Shown here in pieces: positions 33,161-40,483 of a DNA stretch of 64,000 nucleotides; the first letter of the stretch is position 1; every line of letters starts with the position of its first letter. The notes below the pieces were generated by a model. That model saw nothing but the letters and a program-made list of their open reading frames with translations. It was not told the origin of the DNA and made no database searches. This stretch comes from Pseudomonas chlororaphis (lineage in GTDB: Bacteria > Pseudomonadota > Gammaproteobacteria > Pseudomonadales > Pseudomonadaceae). A program made the translations under genes and the position numbers. The stretch is taken from assembly GCF_003731765.1 (NCBI RefSeq), contig NZ_MOAL01000008.1, forward strand, positions 372,001 through 436,000, written 5' to 3'.

Positions 33161-35242
33161 TCAGGCCCCGGCGGCAGGTGTTTCAACCTCAACTTTGCGC
33201 TCGGTGGCGGCGGCCGCTACCGCAGCAGCGACTGCCGGTGCAGCCTTGCCGTTGAGCAGCCGGGCCAGCACGTCCTGGACCACCGGGCTCTTGCCCACCA
33301 CGCCTTCGATGGCCTTGCCCACCGACAGCGACTTGGCGAACGAGTTGAAGAAGTCGCCTTCGCCACCGACGATCTCGATCTTCGCCTTGCTGAGGGCTGC
33401 AGACAGCACCTCGGCCTGGTCCTTGGCGATTTCCTTGTTGGCGGCGATGGCAGCCATGGCCTCCTCGAAGTTCTTCTCCAACTGCATGCGGAACTCTTCG
33501 TGGGCACGGGCGCTGTCGCTGAGGGCGTCGAGGGCACCGAACTTCTTGCCCAGGCCTTCGGCTTCGGCGTTCAAGCGCTGCAGCAAGACGTCGGCTTCGG
33601 CCGAACCCAGGTCTTTGGTGGCCTTGGCCTTGGCCGCACCCAGTTGCTCTTCGCCACGGGCCTGAGCACCGAGTTTTTCTTCCATGACCTTGGCTTCGGC
33701 CAGGCCGTCTTTTTCCTTGGCCGCGGCCTGGGCTTCCATCACCCGAGCATCCGCCAAACCTTTTTCCTGCTCGCCACGGGCTTCGGCAATCAACTGCTCG
33801 CCACGCACACGCGCCTGGGCCAGGCCTTCTTTTTCCTGGGCCGCAGCGGTGACTTCCAGCACCCGCGCATCGGCCAGGCCAGGCGCAGCGCGCTCGGCTT
33901 CCAGGCCTTCGGCCAGGCGTTTCTTGGCTTCGGACTGTTTGGCAGCCGCTTCCAGTTCGGCCTGGGCCAGGTTGTTGATTTCCACGGCGCGGTGCTTGGA
34001 ACGGGTTTCGTCGGCTTCGGCTTGCTTGACCTGGCGCACCAGGTCCTGCTCGGCTTCGGCCTGGGCCTGGATCACCACCACTTGCTTGGCGCGCTCGGCT
34101 TCGGAAATTTCACGCACTTCCTTGATGCGCTCTTCTTCCTGGGCCACGGTCTTCTCGACCGCCACGCGCTCACGGATCACCGTGGCAATGTTCTTGCGCT
34201 GCTCTTCCAGGGCTTTCTCTTTCTCGATGCGTTGCAGCTCGACTTCACGCTCGCGGGCAACCACTTCCAGGTCGCGGGCACGGGTGACTTTTTCCACCTC
34301 GATGACCACGGCGCGCTGGCGGTTCTGCTGGGCCACTTCGACTTCGCGCTGATGGTTCTCGGTGCGCACGTCGATTTCCTGCTGGGAATTGATGCGCGCT
34401 TGCTCGGCCTTGAGGCGTTCCTCTTCCTTGACCTTGGAGGTCTCGGCTTCCTCACGGGCGCGGATGGTTTCGATCTCGCGCTTCTGCCGGGCTTCGGCGT
34501 CGGCCTGCTGGCGCTCAAGGGACAGCGAAGCTTCACGGGTCTCGACGTTTTTCTTCTGGATCGCCAGTTCCTGGTTGCGCTCCAGTTCGTTGGTGATGAC
34601 GTTCTGCGCCGCCGTCAGCTCGGTGATCTTGCGGATACCTTCGGCGTCGAGAATGTTGCTCGGATCCAGGGAGTGCTTGGCGGTCTGTTCCAGGTAGTCG
34701 ATGGCCACGTCTTCCAGCACATAACCGTTCAGGTCGTTGCCGATGATCTCGATGATGCGGTCACGGAAATCCTGGCGGTTTTCGAACAGCTGGACGAAGT
34801 CGAACTGCTTGCCCACGGTCTTCAGCGCTTCGGAGAACTTGGCGTTGAACAACTCGTTGACGGCCGCGCGGTCGGAGGCACGGTCGACGCCGATGGCCTT
34901 GGCCACCTTGAGCACGTCTTCCTGGGTTTCATTGACCCGCAGGTAGAAGGCCACGGTGATGTCGGCACGCATGTTGTCGCGGCAGATCAAACCGTCCTTG
35001 GCGCGGCGGTCGACTTCCAGGGTGATCAAGGAGATACGCATGAACTCCTTGAGGTGGATGACCGGGTACACCAGGGCGCCGGTGAAGTGCACCTTGGGCG
35101 TCGAGGACATGTCGTTGACGATCAGCGCCGTGCCTTGCGGGACCTTGATGTAGAAGGCCTTGAACAGGGCCAGCAGGCCGACCACCACCAGGACCACGAG
35201 GCCGATCCCGAACAGGATGGGCAGCAACGAGGGTAAGTTCAT
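33161..35242 (-). CDS. Flotillin (YqiK-like SPFH protein) with extended repetitive tail
   Basis: Scaffold of membrane microdomains. ATG 35242 is chosen over the upstream TTG 35251 because AAAGGAGA sits 9 bases before it; this gives 693 residues. Residues about 7-29 (PILFGIGLVVLVVVGLLALF) are one N-terminal membrane helix; 30-190 is an SPFH/Band-7 domain (GTALIVNDM, RADITVAFYLRV); 190-580 is a long Glu/Arg/Ala coiled coil. Between about 450 and 540 the tail repeats a unit like GLADARVMEAQAAAKEKDGL. E. coli YqiK is shorter, about 550 residues. The YqiJ-like gene is directly upstream, the normal partner. Confidence 0.9.
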   Translation of the reverse strand: MNLPSLLPILFGIGLVVLVVVGLLALFKAFYIKVPQGTALIVNDMSSTPKVHFTGALVYPVIHLKEFMRISLITLEVDRRAKDGLICRDNMRADITVAFYLRVNETQEDVLKVAKAIGVDRASDRAAVNELFNAKFSEALKTVGKQFDFVQLFENRQDFRDRIIEIIGNDLNGYVLEDVAIDYLEQTAKHSLDPSNILDAEGIRKITELTAAQNVITNELERNQELAIQKKNVETREASLSLERQQADAEARQKREIETIRAREEAETSKVKEEERLKAEQARINSQQEIDVRTENHQREVEVAQQNRQRAVVIEVEKVTRARDLEVVAREREVELQRIEKEKALEEQRKNIATVIRERVAVEKTVAQEEERIKEVREISEAERAKQVVVIQAQAEAEQDLVRQVKQAEADETRSKHRAVEINNLAQAELEAAAKQSEAKKRLAEGLEAERAAPGLADARVLEVTAAAQEKEGLAQARVRGEQLIAEARGEQEKGLADARVMEAQAAAKEKDGLAEAKVMEEKLGAQARGEEQLGAAKAKATKDLGSAEADVLLQRLNAEAEGLGKKFGALDALSDSARAHEEFRMQLEKNFEEAMAAIAANKEIAKDQAEVLSAALSKAKIEIVGGEGDFFNSFAKSLSVGKAIEGVVGKSPVVQDVLARLLNGKAAPAVAAAVAAAATERKVEVETPAAGA

Positions 35243-35277
35243 TCCAATCAATCTCCTTTGATCTGAGGGAGTCGGGG

Positions 35278-35919
35278 TCAGATGCCCCGGAACTCTTCCT
35301 CGGTAATGACCCGATAGGCGTGTTGCGCCTCCAGATACTCCAGTAACACGACGCGATCGCCGCGTTTGAATGCATGTTTCTCATCGGCCCGCACGCGCAG
35401 GATCAACCCCGCGCCGCCGTTTTCCAGGACCGCCTCGCCGTGTTCCAGGGTCACCCGGCCACTGCGCACCACGGCGGTCTGCCCCAGCACCGAAGTGCTG
35501 GTGGTGGCTTCCAATTTACGAAACAGGGGGCGCAGGGGGCTGCAGATAAATGCGCTGATGGGCGCCGCAAGGAACAGTGCCACGCCCGCCACCAGCACGC
35601 CCAGGGGGTAACGCAGCCACCCCAGGGGCAACTGGCTGAGGACGAAGAGTTCGGTGAAATAGCTGATGAACCAGCTGAAGAAGAACAGCAGGGTCAGGAC
35701 CACCGTGACAGGCAGCCCGTTGAGCTTGAACTTGATCAGCAAACCCGCCAGGCCGTCGGCATGGCCGGAGCCTTCGAGCACCGAGTCGACCTCGATGTCC
35801 AGCAGGTCCACCTCGACCATGCCCAGGGCCACGACGATCCAATAGATGAACGCCAGGCTCAGCAGGAAGCTGAACAGCACGGTGGGAAACGACAGTACCG
35901 TCTGCAGAAAGATTTCCAT
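35278..35919 (-). CDS. yqiJ: YqiJ-like OB-fold membrane protein (flotillin partner)
   Basis: 213 residues. Three hydrophobic segments are visible (about 10-34, 70-93, 101-126), then a soluble C-terminal beta-rich OB-fold-like domain (about 140-210: VLGQTAVVRSGRVTLEHGEAV, RVRADEKHAFKRGDRVVLLEYL). This is the NfeD-like arrangement found beside flotillins, as in E. coli yqiJ-yqiK. It should position or stabilise flotillin at the inner membrane. The gene follows pspA by 64 bases, with a terminator-like hairpin between, and precedes the flotillin gene by 35 bases. Confidence 0.88.
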   Translation of the reverse strand: MEIFLQTVLSFPTVLFSFLLSLAFIYWIVVALGMVEVDLLDIEVDSVLEGSGHADGLAGLLIKFKLNGLPVTVVLTLLFFFSWFISYFTELFVLSQLPLGWLRYPLGVLVAGVALFLAAPISAFICSPLRPLFRKLEATTSTSVLGQTAVVRSGRVTLEHGEAVLENGGAGLILRVRADEKHAFKRGDRVVLLEYLEAQHAYRVITEEEFRGI

Positions 35920-35936
35920 TGCTTTCCTAATCCATG

Positions 35937-35968
35937 AAAAAAGCCGGCAGTGGCCGAACAGCCACGCC
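35937..35968 (-). terminator. Terminator-like hairpin between pspA-like and yqiJ-like genes
   Basis: In the minus direction GGCGTGGC pairs with GCCACTGCC (one bulged T) over a TGTTCG loop and is followed by GGC and T6 (35942-35937). This fits a partial terminator or attenuator after the first two genes of the unit. The next gene starts 18 bases later, with no clear new promoter between. Confidence 0.6.
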
Positions 35969-35983
35969 TTGTCACACGTCCGT

Positions 35984-36679
35984 TCAGGCCTTGCCCTGGG
36001 CCCTCAAGCGCTCCAGAACACTGTTGGCACTGGTGTCGTCGTCGACGATGCCCGCCGCCCGCAGCTTGGCATCCAAGGCATCATCGACATTGCCTTGGGC
36101 GGCAAGTTCAGCCGCTGCTTCCATTTGCGCCGCGCGCTCGGCCTGTTTGAGCTTGATGCGCTCCAAAGACTCCACCGCCGTGTGCAACTTGCTCTGGGAA
36201 CCGCCGTAGCGCTGGGCCACCGCCAACTGGGCCTTCTGCACACTTTCCGTGGCCTTGACCGTATCCACTTGTTGTTTCAAATGCTTGATGTTGCTTTCGG
36301 TCTGGCTCACCGCCTTGCGCAGTTGCCCGACATTGAGCGCCAGGGCTTCAGCCTGCTCACGCTCGCTTGCCAGTTCACGCTCCAGATTGGCGATCTTTTC
36401 CGCCACTTCCAGGGCCAGGCTTTCATTGCCGGCGTCCAGAGCCTTGAGGGCATAGCTCTCGTATTCCACGACTTTGGCGGCGCTGCCCTGGGCGCGCTCG
36501 GCGGCCAGCTTCTGCCGGGCCATGATTTCCGCCAAGGCCGCCTTGGACACACGCAACTGCTGATCGGCGTCGCGGATTTCCTGATCGAGGATACGCAGCG
36601 CCTGGCTGTCCGCCAGGGCTTCGCCGGCTTCGTTGACACCGCCGCGCAGGGCGCTGAGCAACTTGCTCCAAACGTTCAT
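35984..36679 (-). CDS. PspA/IM30-family protein (YjfJ-like)
   Basis: Peripheral membrane protein of the phage-shock/ESCRT-III-like family, expected to polymerise on damaged inner membrane. ATG 36679 is preferred to 36685 because TTGGAGGA lies 7 bases before it; this gives 231 residues. The first 20 residues are an amphipathic helix (MNVWSKLLSALRGGVNEAGE); residues 25-200 are continuous coiled coil rich in Ala/Glu/Lys/Gln; the C-terminus has LERLRAQGKA. No pspF, pspB or pspC is nearby, so it is not the classical Psp operon but the type paired with a DUF2170 gene, as in E. coli yjfI-yjfJ. Confidence 0.9.
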   Translation of the reverse strand: MNVWSKLLSALRGGVNEAGEALADSQALRILDQEIRDADQQLRVSKAALAEIMARQKLAAERAQGSAAKVVEYESYALKALDAGNESLALEVAEKIANLERELASEREQAEALALNVGQLRKAVSQTESNIKHLKQQVDTVKATESVQKAQLAVAQRYGGSQSKLHTAVESLERIKLKQAERAAQMEAAAELAAQGNVDDALDAKLRAAGIVDDDTSANSVLERLRAQGKA

Positions 36680-36694
36680 GGGCATTCCTCCAAG

Positions 36695-37315
36695 TCAGGC
36701 CCGGGCCTGCAGATAACCTTCGTAGGCCTCGGTGGCGCGAATCACGTTGCCGGCCAAGGTCTCGATTTCAAACAGCACGTTGGACAGGATCGAAGTCGCG
36801 CTGAGGGCGCCGAACATGATGTAGCAGCGCTCGCCGCCCGGCAGCGTATCCAGGCCAATGCTCGACAGCGGGAACAGTTGGCGGCTCAGCAACACCTCTT
36901 CGTTGAAGGCACTGGCGTCGCTCACCTCGCTTTGGGGCCAGAGCAATGCCTCCACCAGAATCTGCTCGCCTTGCACGGCGACGAACAACGGCAGGTCACC
37001 GTATTCGCGCATGGTCACGTGCAAGCTGGGCTCGGCGCCTTCAAGCAATTCGATGCTGGCTTCGCCGCTGCTGAACAAGTCAGTGGCAGCCAAAGCCTGG
37101 CAGAGCGTCGGGGCGTTCCAGACCTGAGGCATGCTGATCTCTCCATCCTGATCCAAAGAGGCCAAACCGTTGGCGGGCTGGCGCAAATGTCTTTCCACTG
37201 CCAGCAACGCCTGGGCATGCTCGGGCAGTATCCAGATTTCCTTTTTCACCAGGCCCTGGTCACGCAGGCGCTGGCGAAATAATCGCTGGTAATGGGCTGA
37301 GGACTTGGTGTGCAT
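36695..37315 (-). CDS. DUF2170 protein with RHH/MazE-like N-terminal segment
   Basis: 206 residues, first gene of the unit. Residues about 70-200 match the DUF2170 (YjfI-like) pattern: ATDLFSSGEASIELLEG, FVAVQGEQILVEALLWP, YIMFGALSATSILSNVLFEIE. The first 40 residues, with FRQRLRDQGLVKKEIWILP, resemble the short ribbon-helix-helix segment of MazE-like/DUF3018 antitoxins (pattern R..LR..GL....IW.P), so the protein may bind DNA. That reading is inference. ATG 37315 has no visible Shine-Dalgarno sequence, and the candidate -10 box is only 8 bases away, so the message may be leaderless. pspA follows after 15 bases. Confidence 0.82.
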   Translation of the reverse strand: MHTKSSAHYQRLFRQRLRDQGLVKKEIWILPEHAQALLAVERHLRQPANGLASLDQDGEISMPQVWNAPTLCQALAATDLFSSGEASIELLEGAEPSLHVTMREYGDLPLFVAVQGEQILVEALLWPQSEVSDASAFNEEVLLSRQLFPLSSIGLDTLPGGERCYIMFGALSATSILSNVLFEIETLAGNVIRATEAYEGYLQARA

Positions 37316-37323
37316 GGGCAGAG

Positions 37324-37351
37324 ACTAAAACATCACATGTAATTTTTTCAA
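37324..37351 (-). promoter_or_regulatory. Candidate promoter TTGAAA-N16-TTTAGT of the six-gene unit
   Basis: Minus-strand -35 TTGAAA (37351-37346) and -10 TTTAGT (37329-37324, 4 of 6 matches) with a 16-base spacer. Transcription would begin about 1-2 bases before ATG 37315. One palindrome of the operator pair fills the spacer. Confidence 0.45.
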
Positions 37352-37366
37352 CACATCACATGTGAT
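37332..37366. promoter_or_regulatory. Twin palindromic operator sites (ATCACATGTGAT type)
   Basis: Site 1 at 37332-37343 is ATCACATGTAAT (one mismatch from a palindrome). Site 2 at 37355-37366 is ATCACATGTGAT, a perfect 12-bp palindrome. Both share ACATCACATGT and their centres are 23 bp apart, about two helical turns. Site 1 lies between the candidate -35 and -10 boxes and site 2 directly upstream of the -35, the geometry of a repressor operator. The DUF2170 protein is the nearest candidate binder. Confidence 0.7.
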
Positions 37367-37643
37367 TAATGCGAAGGGATTCACACGCAGGCAGCCGAAC
37401 ACCCCGGAACAGGTCCGGAAGCAGCAGATAAGGGGATGGTGAACATGACACGCGAACCTCTCCCTGGTTTTTTTGACGGCGTACATTCCATGACAGGCGG
37501 CAATTAAACCCGCTGCCGATGGGAATGAGAAGCCGAAAAACCTCAAACCGCCGGGCCACCCAGGAAAAGCCCTCGGCCGACGACTGCCTAAAGCACCCTC
37601 AATGGTCTAGGCTAGGCGGATTTTCCTGCCTCGCGGACGCCCC
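37367..37643. other. Intergenic region between the operator pair and the CoA-transferase gene
   Basis: Divergent spacer with the operator pair at its left end. I see no credible gene; the small open frames on either strand lack ribosome sites. A TAGGCT-like -10 at about 37611 could serve the CoA-transferase gene, without a convincing -35. Confidence 0.5.
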
Positions 37644-38843
37644 ATGAATAGCCTCAACAAGCCCCTCGCCGGATTGAAAGTCATCGAACTCGGCACCCTG
37701 ATCGCCGGCCCCTTCGCTTCGCGCATCTGCGCCGAGTTCGGGGCCCAGGTGATCAAGGTCGAATCCCCCGATGGCGGCGATCCGCTGCGCAAGTGGCGCA
37801 AGCTGTATGAAGGCACCTCCCTGTGGTGGTTCGTCCAGGCCCGCAACAAGCAGTCCCTGACCCTCAACCTCAAGCACCCTGAAGGCCTGGCGATCCTCAA
37901 GCAACTGTTGGGGGACGCTGACATCCTGATCGAGAACTTCCGCCCCGGCGTCCTGGAGAAGCTCGGCCTGAGCTGGGAAACCCTGCACGCCCTCAACCCC
38001 AAGCTGGTGATGGTGCGCCTGTCCGGGTTCGGCCAGACCGGCCCCATGAAAGACCAGCCGGGCTTCGGCGCCGTGGGCGAATCCATGGGCGGCTTGCGTT
38101 ACATCACCGGCTTCGAGGACCGCCCGCCCGTGCGCACCGGGATCTCCATCGGCGACTCGATTGCCGCGCTGTGGGGCGTGATCGGCGCGCTGATGGCGCT
38201 GCGTCATCGCGAAGTCAACGGCGGCCAGGGCCAGGTGGTGGATGTGGCGCTGTACGAGGCGATTTTCGCCATGATGGAAAGCATGGTGCCGGAGTTCGAC
38301 GTGTTCGGTTTTATCCGCGAACGCAGCGGCAATATCATGCCCGGCATCACCCCCTCCTCCATCCACACCAGCGCCGACGGTCGTCACGTACAGATCGGCG
38401 CCAACGGCGATGCCATCTTCAAGCGCTTCATGCTGATCATCGGCCGCGAAGACCTGGCCAACGACCCGGCGCTGGCCAGCAACGATGGCCGCGACACGCG
38501 CCGTGACGAGTTGTATGGGGTGATCGATCGCTGGGTCAGTTCGCTGCCGCTGGAGCAGGTCTTGCATCAATTGAACCTGGCCGAAGTACCCGCCAGCCGG
38601 ATCTTCAGTGCCGAGGATATGTTCAAGGACCCACAGTTCCTGGCCCGGGAAATGTTCCTCCAGGCCAAGCTGCCCGATGGTAAAGATTTCAAGATGCCGG
38701 GGATCGTGCCGAAATTATCAGAGACACCCGGTTCCTGTGACTGGGTGGGCCCGGAACTCGGCGAACACAACACCCCGGTGCTGAGTGCGCTGGGGTATGA
38801 CGCACAACAGATCAGCCGCCTGCGCGCAGACGGGGCGATCTAG
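37644..38843 (+). CDS. Class III (CaiB/BaiF) CoA-transferase
   Basis: Moves CoA between carboxylic acids through an enzyme-bound aspartyl-CoA thioester. 399 residues, standard for the family. The N-terminal LAGLKVIELGTLIAGPFASR and VIKVESPDGGDPLR bind CoA, and Asp171 in ISIGDSIAALWG is the catalytic aspartate. The middle EVNGGQGQVVDVALYEA is also typical. Neither acyl-CoA dehydrogenase nor other acid-metabolism genes are adjacent, so the acid substrate cannot be named. Ribosome site before ATG 37644 is weak. The next gene begins 49 bases after its stop and may be co-transcribed. Confidence 0.9.
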   Translation: MNSLNKPLAGLKVIELGTLIAGPFASRICAEFGAQVIKVESPDGGDPLRKWRKLYEGTSLWWFVQARNKQSLTLNLKHPEGLAILKQLLGDADILIENFRPGVLEKLGLSWETLHALNPKLVMVRLSGFGQTGPMKDQPGFGAVGESMGGLRYITGFEDRPPVRTGISIGDSIAALWGVIGALMALRHREVNGGQGQVVDVALYEAIFAMMESMVPEFDVFGFIRERSGNIMPGITPSSIHTSADGRHVQIGANGDAIFKRFMLIIGREDLANDPALASNDGRDTRRDELYGVIDRWVSSLPLEQVLHQLNLAEVPASRIFSAEDMFKDPQFLAREMFLQAKLPDGKDFKMPGIVPKLSETPGSCDWVGPELGEHNTPVLSALGYDAQQISRLRADGAI

Positions 38844-38892
38844 ACCTGCACCCACGACCCGATGATTGTTTTTCCATAGAGGATCCCCCCTG

Positions 38893-39783
38893 ATGGACTC
38901 ACCCGGCAGACGGCCAAAGATAAGCGTGACACGCCTATTGCCCATGCTGCTGGCGTTGAGCGGGTACCCACAGCTCAGCCAGGCCAAGGACACCTTGATC
39001 TGGCTGCTGCGGGACTTGCCGCCGACCACGATTTTCGAAGGACCGCAACGGGGTCAGGGCGTCATCGACCAGACCCTGCCGGCGCTGATCGCCAGCCTAC
39101 CGGAGTACCAGCACAGTGTTATCCACGTGAACCGCGCCCGCGGCACGCAGATGCTCAAGGACCAGCCTTTTGTCTGTGACCCATCGTTGATCCTGACGCC
39201 GGCGCGGGCCCAGTGGCTGCTGTTTTCCAAGACCAGTTTCCGCGCCTTCAGCAACGGCCTAGCCGTGCTGCGCCGCGACCACGAGAGCCTGCAACCCTTT
39301 GTCAAAGACGGGCGCGTCGACCTCAGCGCACTGCTGGCCAGTGGCGCCCACAGCGTCGGCGTGGTTGCCGAGCGCAGCTACGGGGAACCGATCGACAGCC
39401 TCTTGCAACAGGCCCCAGCCGACGCCCTGACCAGCCATTACGGCAACAGCGCCATTGGCAATCTGCTGCAGATGCAGCGCCTGGGACGCCTGAAGACGCT
39501 GCTGGGCTATCAGACCGAAATCCGCTTCCAGGCCCAGCAACAAGGGCTCAACCCCGACGAACTGGAGTTCTACCCGATCCAGGGCATGCAGAAGTATCAA
39601 TCGGTGCACGTGGGGTGTTCGAAGACCGCCCAGGGCCAGCACGCCATCGAGCGCATCAACCAGACCTTGCTGGAGCTGCGGGAAAAGACCCTGGTGGAGC
39701 TCTATGCCATCTGGCTGGACCCGACCACGCGCGAAGAATACCGCCAGGACGCCGCGGCTTTTTTTCGCGACACCCGGGAATAA
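38893..39783 (+). CDS. Exported solute-binding-protein-like protein (TIGR02285-type)
   Basis: From ATG 38893 (AGAGGA upstream) it is 296 residues. The first 31 residues are a signal peptide (RLLPMLLALSGYPQLSQA). The mature protein follows the plan of family 3 periplasmic binding-like domains (DTLIWLLRDLPPTTIFEG at the start, PFVCDPSLILTPARAQWLLFS and NGLAVLRRD later) and resembles the conserved Pseudomonas family known as TIGR02285. No transporter genes accompany it, so it may sense rather than import. Ends at a hairpin 22 bases downstream. Confidence 0.75.
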   Translation: MDSPGRRPKISVTRLLPMLLALSGYPQLSQAKDTLIWLLRDLPPTTIFEGPQRGQGVIDQTLPALIASLPEYQHSVIHVNRARGTQMLKDQPFVCDPSLILTPARAQWLLFSKTSFRAFSNGLAVLRRDHESLQPFVKDGRVDLSALLASGAHSVGVVAERSYGEPIDSLLQQAPADALTSHYGNSAIGNLLQMQRLGRLKTLLGYQTEIRFQAQQQGLNPDELEFYPIQGMQKYQSVHVGCSKTAQGQHAIERINQTLLELREKTLVELYAIWLDPTTREEYRQDAAAFFRDTRE

Positions 39784-39805
39784 ACCCAAACGCCAGGCAA
39801 AAAGA

Positions 39806-39837
39806 AACCCCGAGAAGTGGGGAGACGACTCGGGGTT
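39806..39837 (+). terminator. Hairpin after the periplasmic protein gene
   Basis: AACCCCGAG (39806-39814) pairs exactly with CTCGGGGTT (39829-39837) over a 14-base loop; a short AAACG follows instead of a T tract. It could also act as an antisense-strand terminator because CAAAAAGA precedes it. Confidence 0.55.
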
Positions 39838-39954
39838 AAACGTGATCTTCAAAGAGATCCGTATCAACAAGCGACAAGCACCGGAGCACAATGCTCGCTC
39901 TTGCTGATACGGGGTCTGACTGGTTAAACAACGGGAAGGTTCCGTAAAAATTGA

Positions 39955-40242
39955 TCAGCTACCGCGATGGAAGCTTTTCTCCAGGGCAGCATTGCGCAAA
40001 GCGGCCACCACACAAGGCTCAAGGCGGCCTTCGGCGATCAGCACATCACGGTGCAGACCATCGACCACATCGGTCAGCAAACGCTTATCGGTGAGCTGGG
40101 CCTGATTGACCTCCCGCTCGACAACAATCGCGCCCAGCGCGTTCTTCAGGGTGACCAGGCATTCGCCGTGTGCACCCGACGGGGTCAGAGTCACTTGATA
40201 CGGGCTCAAAGCTTCACCCAACAACAGGCTGATACTTTCCAT
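39955..40242 (-). CDS. DUF3509 small protein
   Basis: 95 residues from ATG 40242; a GTG four codons upstream (40254) is an alternative start. The sequence MESISLLLGEALSPYQVTLT, then LVTLKNALGAIVVEREVN and LHRDVLIAEGRLEP, matches the small DUF3509 family, which I know mainly from Pseudomonas. Function unknown. No signal peptide or membrane segment; predicted cytoplasmic alpha/beta. Single gene, no obvious partners. Confidence 0.8.
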   Translation of the reverse strand: MESISLLLGEALSPYQVTLTPSGAHGECLVTLKNALGAIVVEREVNQAQLTDKRLLTDVVDGLHRDVLIAEGRLEPCVVAALRNAALEKSFHRGS

Positions 40243-40433
40243 CTCGATCACCACTCAATAGTCCGAAAACAAGTGCCTAAGGGCGTGTCCACAATAAATG
40301 ACCACCGGCCCGAGAGGAAAGTTCGTCGTGTGCAAAAGCCATCAGGGCTTGCAGTCTATCGAGCATGCACGGCAAAGATGACAGGGATAAAACAACGGCT
40401 GGCCGCTGACCACCGGCCAGTTATCGCGCCCAT

Positions 40434-40460
40434 AAAAAAACCCGTCGTCAGACGGGCTTT
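40434..40460 (-). terminator. Rho-independent terminator after thrC
   Basis: In the minus direction CCCGTC pairs with GACGGG over a 4-base TGAC loop, followed by T7 (40440-40434). Located 23 bases after the thrC stop. Confidence 0.88.
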
Positions 40461-40483
40461 TCAAACCAGCGCCGTTCAATCAA

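Noticed and set aside
28334..35236. A 6.9-kb open reading frame on the plus strand opposite the ATPase and flotillin genes.
   Set aside because: It is antisense to two well-supported genes, its translation is low-complexity His/Gly/Leu-rich sequence typical of shadows in GC-rich coding DNA, and it has no ribosome site. The minus-strand proteins have clear domains.
36695..37315. DUF2170/PspA pair as the classical phage-shock psp operon.
   Set aside because: No pspF, pspB, pspC or sigma54 promoter (GG-N10-GC type) is seen; the gene pair is of the yjfI-yjfJ kind.
37332..37366. The palindromes as CRP/Vfr or ANR sites.
   Set aside because: CRP/Vfr sites have TGTGA-N6-TCACA; here the arms are in the opposite order with no spacer (TCACATGTGA). 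ANR/FNR needs TTGAT-N4-ATCAA, which is absent.
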